DNA of 27,851 bases from an uncultured Sphingomonadaceae bacterium (GCA_946479505.1 CAMLGC010000032.1:1-27851), one strand, 5' to 3'. Counted from the stretch's first letter, positions 15,491 through 22,793 are shown. The notes: generated by a model not told the origin, from the letters alone. Numbers and translations: made by a program.

Positions 15491-16218
15491 CGAACGAGAT
15501 CGAGGTCCTCGGGCTTGTCCACGTCGATTGCCGCACGTCCGTCCTCAGCCGAAACCACATGCGCCGCCACGCCCGCCCGCCGGCCGAGATGCGCGACCGC
15601 CTCAGCCAACGTCAGCCGGCCCAGCAGATAGCGCAGCAACAGCCCCGGTCCGAGCCGTCGGACGATCCGCCACGGCCGCTTGCGATCCGCCTCGACCCGC
15701 TGCCACAGCGCGATCGCGGCGGCGGCGCGCGCATTCGCGAACCAGAAGAGGTTGCAGCCGGACCAGTCGCCATCGGCGAAGCGCAGATAGGTGCGCCGCG
15801 TCTCGGGCGTCGCCGCCTCGATCCGATCGCGCCGGGCGAGCAGCACCGCCACGTCGGCCCCCTCCGGCACCGTATCGACGAAGCCACGCACCCATTCGGG
15901 GCGCAGCAGCGCATGATCGGCGGTGGTGAGCAGCAGCGGCGTGCCTAGAGCTTCGAGCCCCGCGTCGGCGCTCAAACTCGGCCCGGCCTCTGCGGGGACG
16001 ATCTCCGCGCCCAGCGCACGCGCTGCCTCCACAACGGGAGGCGACGAGGCCGAGACGCCGATCCGGGCCGCGCCCGCGCCGCGAAGCGCTTCGATGACGC
16101 GCGCGAGCATGGTTTCGCCGCCGATGTCGACCAGCGCCTTGTCCGACACGCCGGCGTAATCGGCAACGGGATCGACGCCGCCGCGCGATCCCGCCAGCAC
16201 CAAAGCGTTGAAACTCAC
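15466..16218 (-). CDS. MobA-like NTP transferase family protein
   Basis: The protein has 250 residues from GTG 16218. The nucleotide loop is LVLAGSRGG (residues 6-14), a variant of the LAGGxSxRMG loop. Lys27 in GVSDKALVDIGG and the metal-site Asp in LLLTTADHALL (96-106) follow the nucleotidyltransferase pattern, and the end AAIDVDKPEDLDLV is typical of NTP transferases. A real molybdenum-cofactor role is unlikely, since no moa/mob genes are near. It is third in the chain kinase - Tam41-like - this gene, and both joins are GTGA overlaps. A cytidylyltransferase for a phosphorylated head group such as phosphoglycerate or phosphoinositol is a reasonable guess. Confidence 0.83.
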   Translation of the reverse strand: MSFNALVLAGSRGGVDPVADYAGVSDKALVDIGGETMLARVIEALRGAGAARIGVSASSPPVVEAARALGAEIVPAEAGPSLSADAGLEALGTPLLLTTADHALLRPEWVRGFVDTVPEGADVAVLLARRDRIEAATPETRRTYLRFADGDWSGCNLFWFANARAAAAIALWQRVEADRKRPWRIVRRLGPGLLLRYLLGRLTLAEAVAHLGRRAGVAAHVVSAEDGRAAIDVDKPEDLDLVRQLVGRTG

Positions 16219-17129
16219 CGCTGGCCGGCCGCGCGCCACACGCGCCACAGCACGCCCGGCGCGGCGAGGATCGGATGACGCTCGCGCCATGGGGTCAGCG
16301 CGATAGCGAGCCCGGTGTGCCGCTCGATCTTCCAGAGCGCGTACCGCGCGGCACCGTCGAACGTGAACGCGGCCTTGGTGAGGCGGGCCAAATTGAGCGG
16401 CTTCCCGCTCCGCCGCCGCGTCCGCCATGCCCGTCGCATCTCGCGCGCACGGCCGGGTTCGATATGCGGGATCAATTCCCCGTTCTCGCTCGCGAAGCCG
16501 ATGCCGGCCGCCTCCCATGCCGCGGGCAATAGCGCATCGAAGCGCGCGGGATCGAAGGCGAGGATCTGATCCTCGCGGCCCTTCTTCTCGACGCGGAATT
16601 CGGTGCGATAGGTCTCCGCGAACAGCGCCTTCCAGAAGCCGTGCGGCGTTCCCCGCTTCGGCCCCAACACTGCCGCGAAGCGTGCCGCGGTCACCGCCGC
16701 CGCCTCCACCGCCGCGACAACCCGCGCCTCGACATCGCGGTCGCGCGTCCAGACAAGGCCGGCACGTTGGACGAAGCGCGTCCAGATCGTTGTGTCGAGC
16801 GTCTCCCCGGCCGCGGCGCGGGCGAAGGTCGCAAGCGGCATCGTCGCCACCTTGGCGCGGATCACTTCACCGGCGACTGCGATTTCGTGATAGCTGACCT
16901 CGGGCCACAGCCACCGGTTGGCCAGCCGCCGAGCGCCGCGCCCCGGAACGTCGTCGGTCAGCACGTAGAAATCGAGCACCCCCGCAAAATCGCGCGTCCT
17001 GAGCACCGATCCGTAGAACAGCACGGCAGCGCCGCCGAGCGCCTCGGCGAGTGTCCGTGCCGCCGCCTCGACCTGGGGCGGCGTTTCGGCGCCGAGCTCG
17101 CCCGCGATCCGCGCGGTGAGCGGCGTCAC
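16215..17129 (-). CDS. nucleotidyltransferase-fold protein resembling Tam41 phosphatidate cytidylyltransferase
   Basis: The protein has 304 residues from GTG 17129, which overlaps the kinase stop by GTGA. Near the N-terminus AVLFYGSVLRTRDFAGVLDFY (35-55, shown in part) carries the Gly-Ser pair and a downstream Asp of a polymerase-beta-type nucleotidyltransferase. The following NRWLWPEVSYHEI recalls the N-x-x-HYS segment of Tam41, the mitochondrial CTP:phosphatidate cytidylyltransferase, and TIWTRFVQRAGLVW recalls its later DL-x-x-W region. Two later blocks are basic. I do not recognise the family with certainty. Next to a lipid kinase and upstream of a MobA-like enzyme, activation of a phospholipid with CTP would make sense. 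No membrane helix is obvious. Confidence 0.72.
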   Translation of the reverse strand: MTPLTARIAGELGAETPPQVEAAARTLAEALGGAAVLFYGSVLRTRDFAGVLDFYVLTDDVPGRGARRLANRWLWPEVSYHEIAVAGEVIRAKVATMPLATFARAAAGETLDTTIWTRFVQRAGLVWTRDRDVEARVVAAVEAAAVTAARFAAVLGPKRGTPHGFWKALFAETYRTEFRVEKKGREDQILAFDPARFDALLPAAWEAAGIGFASENGELIPHIEPGRAREMRRAWRTRRRSGKPLNLARLTKAAFTFDGAARYALWKIERHTGLAIALTPWRERHPILAAPGVLWRVWRAAGQR

Positions 17130-18184
17130 GGCACCGCGAATTCGATCGGCGCGCCGGTGCGGATCGAAAGGTCGCCGCCCTTGTAGAGCTCGCCGTCGAG
17201 GATGAACCCGCCCTCGAGCGACAGCTCGAACGCACGCGGATCGCAGTGATGATAGCCTGCGCGATCGAGCCATTTCGCTTCCGAGCCCGCAAGCAGCGCC
17301 GGCACGGCGGCCACCATCTTCTTGGGCGGCGCGTCGATCGCGAGCATCTTGAGGCCGGAGCGGCGGCGGCCGAACGGCTTGAGGTGGAGCGGCAGCCGCT
17401 CGAGCGCCGAGGCAAACAGAATATACAAGGACCGATCGACAAGCGCGCCATCGTCGGTGCGCACGCGCATCCGCTCGCCGACGCGCCACGCGTTGGTTGC
17501 CGAGCCGAAGAAGGTCTGCGCGATGCCGAGCGTCAACGACAGCGCCACCGCGAGTCCATTGAATGCGCCGAACCGGTGCGTGCGCTGTGCCACCCTGGTC
17601 GCGCGCACGAACGCACCCGCGCCGAACAGGAAGCCGCGCACGTCGGGATGAGCGGCGCCGTCGCGATAGACTTCGATCGGAGCGCGTCGCACGAAACGGC
17701 CGGCGGCGGCGGCGGCGATCACATCGGCGACCGTCCAGTCGAGCGGCACGCCAAGGTCGAGGGCGAGCGCGTTGGTCTTGCCCGCAGGCAGGACGGCGAG
17801 ACGCGGCAGCCGATCGCCGAACGCCGCCGGCGCCGCGCTGAGCACGTCACGCACGGTGCCGTCGCCGCCATCGACCACGAGCAGGTCGACACCCTCCGCA
17901 GCGAAGCGTTCTAGCGTATCGCCGAGCTCGATCCATGTCCGGGGTGTCTCGAACAGAATGCCCGACGCCGGCTCGAGCACGCGATGCGCGCGCGCCCGGT
18001 TGCGATGGCTCTTCGGATTGCTGACGACGCCGACGCGCGGCAGCGGCTGCATTTCGGGCGGCACCGTGAAGCGGCCCGGCATCGGCAGCAGGGCCGAGGC
18101 GACGGTCCGCTCGTCGACGTGCGCACGCGGCCCGATCAGGGCGCCGCCGTCGAATCGCGCATAGGCGTGGGGTCTGTTGCTCAA
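17126..18184 (-). CDS. diacylglycerol/ceramide kinase family lipid kinase
   Basis: The protein has 352 residues. The catalytic domain starts at PRVGVVSNPKSHRNR (~49-63). The nucleotide motif VDGGDGTVRDVL holds GGDGT at 106-110, and LAVLPAGKTNALALDLG follows as the usual P-x-G-x-x-N segment. The C-terminal beta-sandwich ends FILDGELYKGGDLSIRTG. Such enzymes phosphorylate diacylglycerol, sphingoid bases or ceramide. The start is a TTG at 18184, two codons after an in-frame stop and behind GGGTGA; ATG 18082 or 18052 would remove an otherwise well-biased ~34-44 residue extension. A GCCCA/TGGGC hairpin (18255-18269) lies between it and the DUF2141 gene, 142 bases upstream. The next gene overlaps by GTGA. 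Confidence 0.88.
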   Translation of the reverse strand: MSNRPHAYARFDGGALIGPRAHVDERTVASALLPMPGRFTVPPEMQPLPRVGVVSNPKSHRNRARAHRVLEPASGILFETPRTWIELGDTLERFAAEGVDLLVVDGGDGTVRDVLSAAPAAFGDRLPRLAVLPAGKTNALALDLGVPLDWTVADVIAAAAAGRFVRRAPIEVYRDGAAHPDVRGFLFGAGAFVRATRVAQRTHRFGAFNGLAVALSLTLGIAQTFFGSATNAWRVGERMRVRTDDGALVDRSLYILFASALERLPLHLKPFGRRRSGLKMLAIDAPPKKMVAAVPALLAGSEAKWLDRAGYHHCDPRAFELSLEGGFILDGELYKGGDLSIRTGAPIEFAVP

Positions 18185-18326
18185 AATTCACCCGCCGCAT
18201 TCGTGGTCGCCATTCCTCCCGTGTACGATGCAGCGGGAGCGCGTCGTTGCTTTGGCCCAAGAAATGGGCGGGATTGCGGCGCTTGGCAAGACCGGCGCCC
18301 TGCGCCACCGCAGTTCGGGCGTCTCG

Positions 18327-18794
18327 TCAGCGCGAATAGCGCATCCGCATCCGGATCGTCGTACCGCCCGCCGGCACCGCGAACCGGGTCTGCGAGAAGG
18401 AGGGCAGTCCGAGCGTGGTGGGCGCGTCGTTCGAGAAGCCGAACCCCTCCTTGATCTTGAACAATGTGCGGTTGAAATCGTGGTCGCCATTCTCGTCATG
18501 GTAGATGGCGACCGCATAATGTCCGGGCGTTACCCAGAAGCAGGCGCTGGTGCGCGGCGCCACGGCCGCGGTGCGCACGCGCGCGAGCTTGCCGCCGCCT
18601 GCAAGAAAGCGGCTCTTGTCGTCGGGATAGAGCGTGAAGGCGACCTCGCCCGCCGCGTTGCGCACGCCCTCGGCGATCGTGGTGAGCTTGACCTTGCCCG
18701 CGCCGGGCGTCCCGTCGCACGCATCTGCCGCGAAGGAAGGCTGCGCGACGGCCGCGGCTGCGGCAACGCCGCCCAACAGGATCAACCGATACAC
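18327..18794 (-). CDS. secreted DUF2141 protein
   Basis: A 155-residue protein with an N-terminal signal peptide (LILLGGVAAAAAVAQPSFA, likely cut after AFA-type end SFA) and a mature domain of ~130 residues. The DUF2141 signature is clear: FTLYPDD, then CFWVTPGHYAVAIYHDENGD, HDFNRTLFKIKEGFGFSND. The family is periplasmic or exported and of unknown function, with a probable beta-sandwich fold. GTG 18794 was chosen because AAGGGAG lies ten bases upstream; GTG 18803 would be only one base from it. It lies 28 bases after the CDP-alcohol phosphatidyltransferase stop, so it is probably in the same transcript. Confidence 0.88.
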   Translation of the reverse strand: MYRLILLGGVAAAAAVAQPSFAADACDGTPGAGKVKLTTIAEGVRNAAGEVAFTLYPDDKSRFLAGGGKLARVRTAAVAPRTSACFWVTPGHYAVAIYHDENGDHDFNRTLFKIKEGFGFSNDAPTTLGLPSFSQTRFAVPAGGTTIRMRMRYSR

Positions 18795-18822
18795 GTCCGC
18801 CACACTCCCTTGCGCCGGCGGT

Positions 18823-19941
18823 TCAGGCGAGCCAGCTCTCGATCTCGTGCCCTCTCGCCCTATCCGCCATCGCCTGGCCGAGCCGGACGAGATGAACGAC
18901 GAGCGACACCAACGTCCAGCCCGCAACCGCGATGATCCCCCAATCGGGGCGGCCGATCAGGACAGCCACGAACAGGATCACCATGTTCGGATTGCGCCTC
19001 GCCGTCACCAGCCGGAACCGACTGTCGAATCGACGCCATACATGGATGTGCATCCCGAAACGCACGATGAACGCGCCTTCGATCAGCCGCTGCACGACAT
19101 AGCCGAACAGCATCGTGGCGATCACGACCCAGAACATCGTGTCGGAAAGCGCCCGACCATACGCCGCGCACCCCGCCGCCCACGCCCACCACCAAATCGG
19201 CGGATGGACGAGATCGATCCCGTGGTCCCACGCATTGCCCAAGGCCGACGAGGTGATCGTGCAGCGCGCGAGCTTCCCGTCCACCGTATCGAGCACCATG
19301 AAGACGAGCCCCGTCGCCAGCCCCGTCCAGAACCAGCCGTTCCAGAACGCGACCGTCGCGGCGATACACAGCAACGTGCCGATCGCCGTTACCTGGTTGG
19401 GCGACATGCCAATCCGCGCCGCGAGGCGCGTCAGATGGAACGCCCAGGTCGGCCACAGATATTTGGTGAGCAGATCGGTGACGCCCTTGTACGCCCCGGC
19501 ATAGCTCGCCCGCTCGATCGTCGGAACGTTCGCGGGCACGAGCCGCTCGGCGAACGGCCGCTCGCGCTTGCGCAGGGCTTCGTTGAAGATGCCCTCCTCC
19601 GCCTCGGCGGGGTGGATCGTCAGCCCTTCCCCTCCCGCGAGGATCGCATCGGTCGCCATCGCCTGCGCCACCTTCTCGCGCTGGTCGGGCGCGACGTGCG
19701 CGAGCACGGGAACGCCACCGCGCGTCACCACCGTTCCCGGCCTGTCGGCAAGCCATCCCACCCACGCCGGATCGAATGCGAAATCGAGATTGGCGAGGAT
19801 CGCGCCGCTCGTGCTCTCGCCATCACACGGAAACCCGCCCGCCGCCGCGATCCGCCGCAGCCGCTCGCGCGCGCTCATGCCCCAGATCGGCGTCGAATTT
19901 TCGCCCACCGGGATAATGGCGGGCCTTGCGTCGGTCTGCAT
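18823..19941 (-). CDS. CDP-alcohol phosphatidyltransferase with extra N-terminal domain
   Basis: The 372-residue protein carries the full catalytic signature D-x2-DG-x2-AR-x8-G-x3-D-x3-D: Asp218, Asp221, Gly222, Ala225, Arg226, Gly235, Asp239 and Asp243. About six membrane helices surround it from ~160 to 350. Residues 1-150 are soluble and resemble a degenerate nucleotidyltransferase domain, as in the archaeal/bacterial fusions of inositol-phosphate cytidylyltransferase with di-myo-inositol-phosphate-phosphate synthase; the G-x-G-x-R loop is not visible. It transfers a phospho-alcohol between CDP and an alcohol. Whether CDP-lipid or CDP-head-group is the donor is open. ATG 19941 follows the upstream gene's stop by 16 bases. 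Confidence 0.9.
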   Translation of the reverse strand: MQTDARPAIIPVGENSTPIWGMSARERLRRIAAAGGFPCDGESTSGAILANLDFAFDPAWVGWLADRPGTVVTRGGVPVLAHVAPDQREKVAQAMATDAILAGGEGLTIHPAEAEEGIFNEALRKRERPFAERLVPANVPTIERASYAGAYKGVTDLLTKYLWPTWAFHLTRLAARIGMSPNQVTAIGTLLCIAATVAFWNGWFWTGLATGLVFMVLDTVDGKLARCTITSSALGNAWDHGIDLVHPPIWWWAWAAGCAAYGRALSDTMFWVVIATMLFGYVVQRLIEGAFIVRFGMHIHVWRRFDSRFRLVTARRNPNMVILFVAVLIGRPDWGIIAVAGWTLVSLVVHLVRLGQAMADRARGHEIESWLA

Positions 19942-19957
19942 GGCCGCGCCGATAGCC

Positions 19958-21073
19958 TTATCGTTGCACCGCGTCGAGGATCACCCGCGCCGCGCGTATG
20001 GGCGCCGCCCCGCTCGTATCGCCGAGCTGCGCTTCCGCGAACCGCTGCTGCGCTTCAATGAACGCGCCATGCCGCTCGGGCGCCCGGGCCAGCGCCGCAT
20101 CGAGCGCCGCAATGTCCGACACCACCTCGCCCGCACGCCACATCGCATAGGAAGGATCGCGCTCCCATGCCGCGCCCAGCGGATCGAGGAACACGCACGG
20201 CCTGGGTTGCATCAGAAACTCGACGACCTGGCTCGACGTGTCGCCAAGGTAGAGATCGGCGGCCGCGGTGTAGCTGCCGTCGACCATCGCAAAGCTGTCG
20301 AGATCGCAATGCACGTCCCCGCGCCCAGCAAGGCCGGCGGCCACGTCGCGCACCCCGGGCGCCTTCTCCACCAGGCGCTGATGCGGCGCGAAGATCAGAT
20401 TGTACCGCCCACTCGCAAGCACCGTATCGATCGCCTGCGGCCCCCAGGACCACCACGACGAGCGATGCCGCTGCCAATGCGGCGCATAGAGCAATATCGG
20501 CCGCTCATCCGCGAACAGCACCGGAACAGCCGTGCGATGCCGAAATCCCGCCTTGATATATCCCACCACCTCGACTGAACTGCGGTCGACGCCATGCGTC
20601 GCCAGCGCACCGCGCTCGGCCTCCGCCGGTACCATCGTCTTCCACGCGGCGCGCCGGCGCGGATCGTTACGGTTCAACATCGATCCTGCGCCATGGAGCA
20701 CGTTCACGAAGCGCGGCCGCATCGGCAGCATCCGCGGCAGCCACAGGCTCGTCTGCTCGGCGCACACGACGAGCGCCGCGCGGTTGAGCATGGGGGCGAG
20801 CCGCAGCAGCATCGGGAGCTTCGCCGGCAGCGGCGGGTTGCGGCCGTTTTCGAAGCCGGCAATCGTGCGGAACCCCGGCGCGCGCCGGACGCGTGCAGAC
20901 GCGATTTCTCCCTCCGCCAACCACCGCCCGATCAGTGCCTCATGGACCGACGTGGAGACCCACAGGTCGATCGGCAGCTCCGGCGCGGCCTCGGCCAGCG
21001 CCTCGACGATCGGGTACAAGTGCGGGATCAGCAGCGTCTCGCCGAGAAAGAGAAAGGCAACCGGCCGCGTCAC
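19958..21073 (-). CDS. CDP-glycerol glycerophosphotransferase-like protein (TagB/TagF-like)
   Basis: The protein has 371 residues from GTG 21073, which overlaps the upstream cytidylyltransferase stop by GTGA. It has a GT-B layout with TagF-like marks: RFVNVLHGAGS (His127, matching the HG segment), ILLYAPHWQRHRSSWWSWG (193-211), LIFAPHQRLVEK, and LYLGDTSSQVVEFL near 274-287, which matches the D-x-SS-x4-[DE]F site of CDP-glycerol:glycerophosphate transferases. Such enzymes add glycerol-phosphate (or ribitol-phosphate) from a CDP-alcohol. Its partner gene encodes a cytidylyltransferase that could make the CDP-alcohol. The actual alcohol and acceptor are unknown. The N-terminus has a short hydrophobic stretch but no clear signal peptide. 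Confidence 0.78.
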   Translation of the reverse strand: MTRPVAFLFLGETLLIPHLYPIVEALAEAAPELPIDLWVSTSVHEALIGRWLAEGEIASARVRRAPGFRTIAGFENGRNPPLPAKLPMLLRLAPMLNRAALVVCAEQTSLWLPRMLPMRPRFVNVLHGAGSMLNRNDPRRRAAWKTMVPAEAERGALATHGVDRSSVEVVGYIKAGFRHRTAVPVLFADERPILLYAPHWQRHRSSWWSWGPQAIDTVLASGRYNLIFAPHQRLVEKAPGVRDVAAGLAGRGDVHCDLDSFAMVDGSYTAAADLYLGDTSSQVVEFLMQPRPCVFLDPLGAAWERDPSYAMWRAGEVVSDIAALDAALARAPERHGAFIEAQQRFAEAQLGDTSGAAPIRAARVILDAVQR

Positions 21074-21795
21074 GCGCGATGGTGCCCCCGCGTCCACCGA
21101 TCGATATCGGCGGGGCGGTCGATCTCCTGCCACACGCCCGGTCGTCGTTCCACCGCGCCGACGCCCACCGTTCCCGCGAGCCAGTCGACCACGTCGTGGT
21201 GATAGGATTGCGTTCCGTCGGGCGCCGCGATCACCTCGTCGAGCGCACGGCAATAGCGCAGCGCATCCTCCTCGCGCGGCGCCAGCACGACGCCAAGCGA
21301 TCGATGCGTCGCATGCTCGGTCGAAAGGTTCTTCCCCACCGCGCGCACGCGGCCCGCGCTCGCCTCGACGAGCATGTCATCGTGCTCGTGCCCCCTGAGC
21401 GGCTCGACGAGCAGCCCCACGCCCTCGCCCGCGTCGGCGATTGCGCCTTCGATCACCTGCGGCTCGAAAACCGTATCGCCGTTCATCAGCACGAAGGAGC
21501 TATCGAGATGCTCGCGCGCCATCCATACGCTGCCGATGCTGCTCGCCACCCGCCAGAACGGGTTGAACAACAGCGCTACCGGGAGCGGCGGCTGCGCGGC
21601 GTCGAGATGCGCCTGCACTCTTCGCGAGCGATAACCGACCACCACCACCGCGCTGTCGACGCCTGCCTCGGCCAACGCGCGAAGCTGCCAGTCGAGGATC
21701 GCCCGCCCGTCGACCTCGACCAGGCACTTGGGCATGTCGCGGGTCAGCGGTAGCAGGCGCGAGCCGTTGCCCGCGCTCAGGATGATTCCCTTCAT
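21070..21795 (-). CDS. LicC/IPCT-like sugar- or alcohol-phosphate cytidylyltransferase
   Basis: A 241-residue single-domain NTP transferase. The loop IILSAGNGSRLLPLTRDMPK (4-23) is the G-x-G-x-R-x9-K pyrophosphorylase signature with Lys23. NPFWRVASSIGSVWMA (78-93) matches the N-x-x-y-x-x-x-N-x-x-S segment of LicC-type cytidylyltransferases, and LMNGDTVF (103-110) supplies the metal Asp107. The end EIDRPADIDRW is also typical. LicC and IPCT make CDP-choline or CDP-inositol; here the product could be the CDP-alcohol for the next two enzymes. ATG 21795 has AAGGAG five bases upstream and is the first gene of the minus-strand series. Confidence 0.87.
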   Translation of the reverse strand: MKGIILSAGNGSRLLPLTRDMPKCLVEVDGRAILDWQLRALAEAGVDSAVVVVGYRSRRVQAHLDAAQPPLPVALLFNPFWRVASSIGSVWMAREHLDSSFVLMNGDTVFEPQVIEGAIADAGEGVGLLVEPLRGHEHDDMLVEASAGRVRAVGKNLSTEHATHRSLGVVLAPREEDALRYCRALDEVIAAPDGTQSYHHDVVDWLAGTVGVGAVERRPGVWQEIDRPADIDRWTRGHHRA

Positions 21796-21967
21796 GGGGG
21801 CTCCTTAAAGTTGTTTCGGCAAAGCTGAAACAGGGCGGTATCGGCCGCTCCCTGCCCGGCGTCCCAACGGCAACATCTTATGGGGGTCCGGCGGGAGCGG
21901 ACCGGTGCCGATTCGGCAAAGCAGCTCTTGTGAAACTTCGGCAATCGGACCAGCGTTGCTGGTGCAG
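21796..21967. promoter_or_regulatory. divergent control region with dyad and repeated TTCGGCAA elements
   Basis: This 172-base region separates the cytidylyltransferase (minus) from the phosphatase-fold gene (plus). A near-perfect dyad TGTTTCGGC-AAA-GCTGAAACA lies at 21812-21832, just upstream of the minus-strand ribosome site (AAGGAG, 21801-21806). The 11-base sequence TTCGGCAAAGC occurs at 21815-21825 and again at 21912-21922. A third TTCGGCAA is at 21937-21944, right after GAAAC. Shared elements near both starts point to a common regulator, but no known operator is recognised. Confidence 0.45.
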
Positions 21968-22663
21968 ATGATAAAGGTCGCGAGCTACAATATGCGCAAG
22001 GGCATCGGCACCGATCGCCGCCGGCGCCCGGATCGCACGCTCGAGGTGTTGCGCGAGATCGACGCCGACATCGTCTGCCTCCAGGAAGCCGATCGCCGCT
22101 TCGGCGAGCGCGCGCAGGTCCTCACGCCGCACCTGCTCGACGAGCACAGCCCATGGAAGGCCGTGCCCTTCGGGATGCGCGCGGCGTCGATGGGCTGGCA
22201 CGGCAACGCGATTTTGGTGCGCAAGGAGGCGGAAATCCTCGATTGCGAGGCCGTCCACCTCCCCGCGCTGGAGCCGCGCGGCGCGGTCATGGCGGATGTT
22301 CGGGTGAACGGCGAAACCGTGCGGGTGCTCGGGATGCACCTCGACCTTTCGGGGCTCTGGCGCCGTCGCCAGGCCGCCGCGATCATGGCGCATGTTCATG
22401 TGAGCACCGATCGGCACCCGACCGTGATGATGGGCGACCTCAACGAATGGAGCGCGAGCGCAGGGTGCCTGCGCGATTTCGCCCGAGATTACCGCTTCGC
22501 CGAGACTGGTCCGAGCTTTCACGTCCGCCGTCCGATCGCGCGGCTCGATCGGATCATGGTCTCGCCCGAGCTCACGGTGAAGGAGGCAGGCGTCCACATG
22601 AGCCCCACCTCGCGCAAGGCTTCCGATCACCTTCCCATCTGGGCGACGCTGGAACGGGCGTGA
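21968..22663 (+). CDS. endonuclease/exonuclease/phosphatase (EEP) family protein
   Basis: A 231-residue protein with all the core EEP motifs: VASYNMRKG (Asn8), IVCLQEADRR (Glu40), VLGMHLDLS, MMGDLNEWSAS with the Asp/Asn pair, and SDHLPIWATLE at the end. The fold covers metal-dependent phosphodiesterases that act on DNA, nucleotides, inositol phosphates or sphingomyelin, so the substrate is open. The divergent lipid head-group genes and the patatin downstream make a lipid or phosphodiester substrate possible. ATG 21968 was chosen because it places the first strand at the N-terminus as in the family; an upstream in-frame ATG at 21905 would add residues that match nothing. Confidence 0.88.
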   Translation: MIKVASYNMRKGIGTDRRRRPDRTLEVLREIDADIVCLQEADRRFGERAQVLTPHLLDEHSPWKAVPFGMRAASMGWHGNAILVRKEAEILDCEAVHLPALEPRGAVMADVRVNGETVRVLGMHLDLSGLWRRRQAAAIMAHVHVSTDRHPTVMMGDLNEWSASAGCLRDFARDYRFAETGPSFHVRRPIARLDRIMVSPELTVKEAGVHMSPTSRKASDHLPIWATLERA

Positions 22664-22675
22664 ACACGCCTCTCG

Positions 22676-22773
22676 CGTCGTCCCGGATTTGTTTCCGGGC
22701 CCGACGAACGAGCCGCGTTGCACGTCGTTGTTCTTGCTCTACCTTGAGTGCCGGGACAAATTCCGGCGTGACG
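22676..22773. repeat. REPIN-like pair of inverted hairpin repeats
   Basis: Two related ~25-base units lie in opposite orientation. The left unit (22676-22700) contains CCCGGA-TTTGTT-TCCGGG, a six-base-pair hairpin at 22682-22699. The right unit (22749-22773) contains GCCGG and CCGGC at 22750-22754 and 22763-22767. The reverse complement of the right unit aligns with the left unit from CGTC through CCGGA and TTTGT to CCGG with few differences. Inverted REP doublets of this kind occur in many copies in bacterial genomes. It fills the 130-base space before the patatin gene. Confidence 0.6.
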
Positions 22774-22793
22774 ATCGAAGAACGGGCGGGGGT

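Noticed and set aside
16219..16518. In-frame N-terminal extension of the MobA-like gene to 16518
   Set aside because: It overlaps the Tam41-like coding region in another frame, and the nucleotide loop sits at the N-terminus only if GTG 16218 is used.
17130..17489. In-frame N-terminal extension of the Tam41-like gene to 17489
   Set aside because: The added codons lie wholly within the kinase gene in another frame and read as Arg-rich shadow; GTG 17129 gives a GTGA overlap instead.
18255..18269. GCCCA-AGAAA-TGGGC hairpin as a transcription terminator between the DUF2141 and kinase genes
   Set aside because: The stem is only five pairs and no T-run follows on the minus strand, so I do not claim that transcription stops there.
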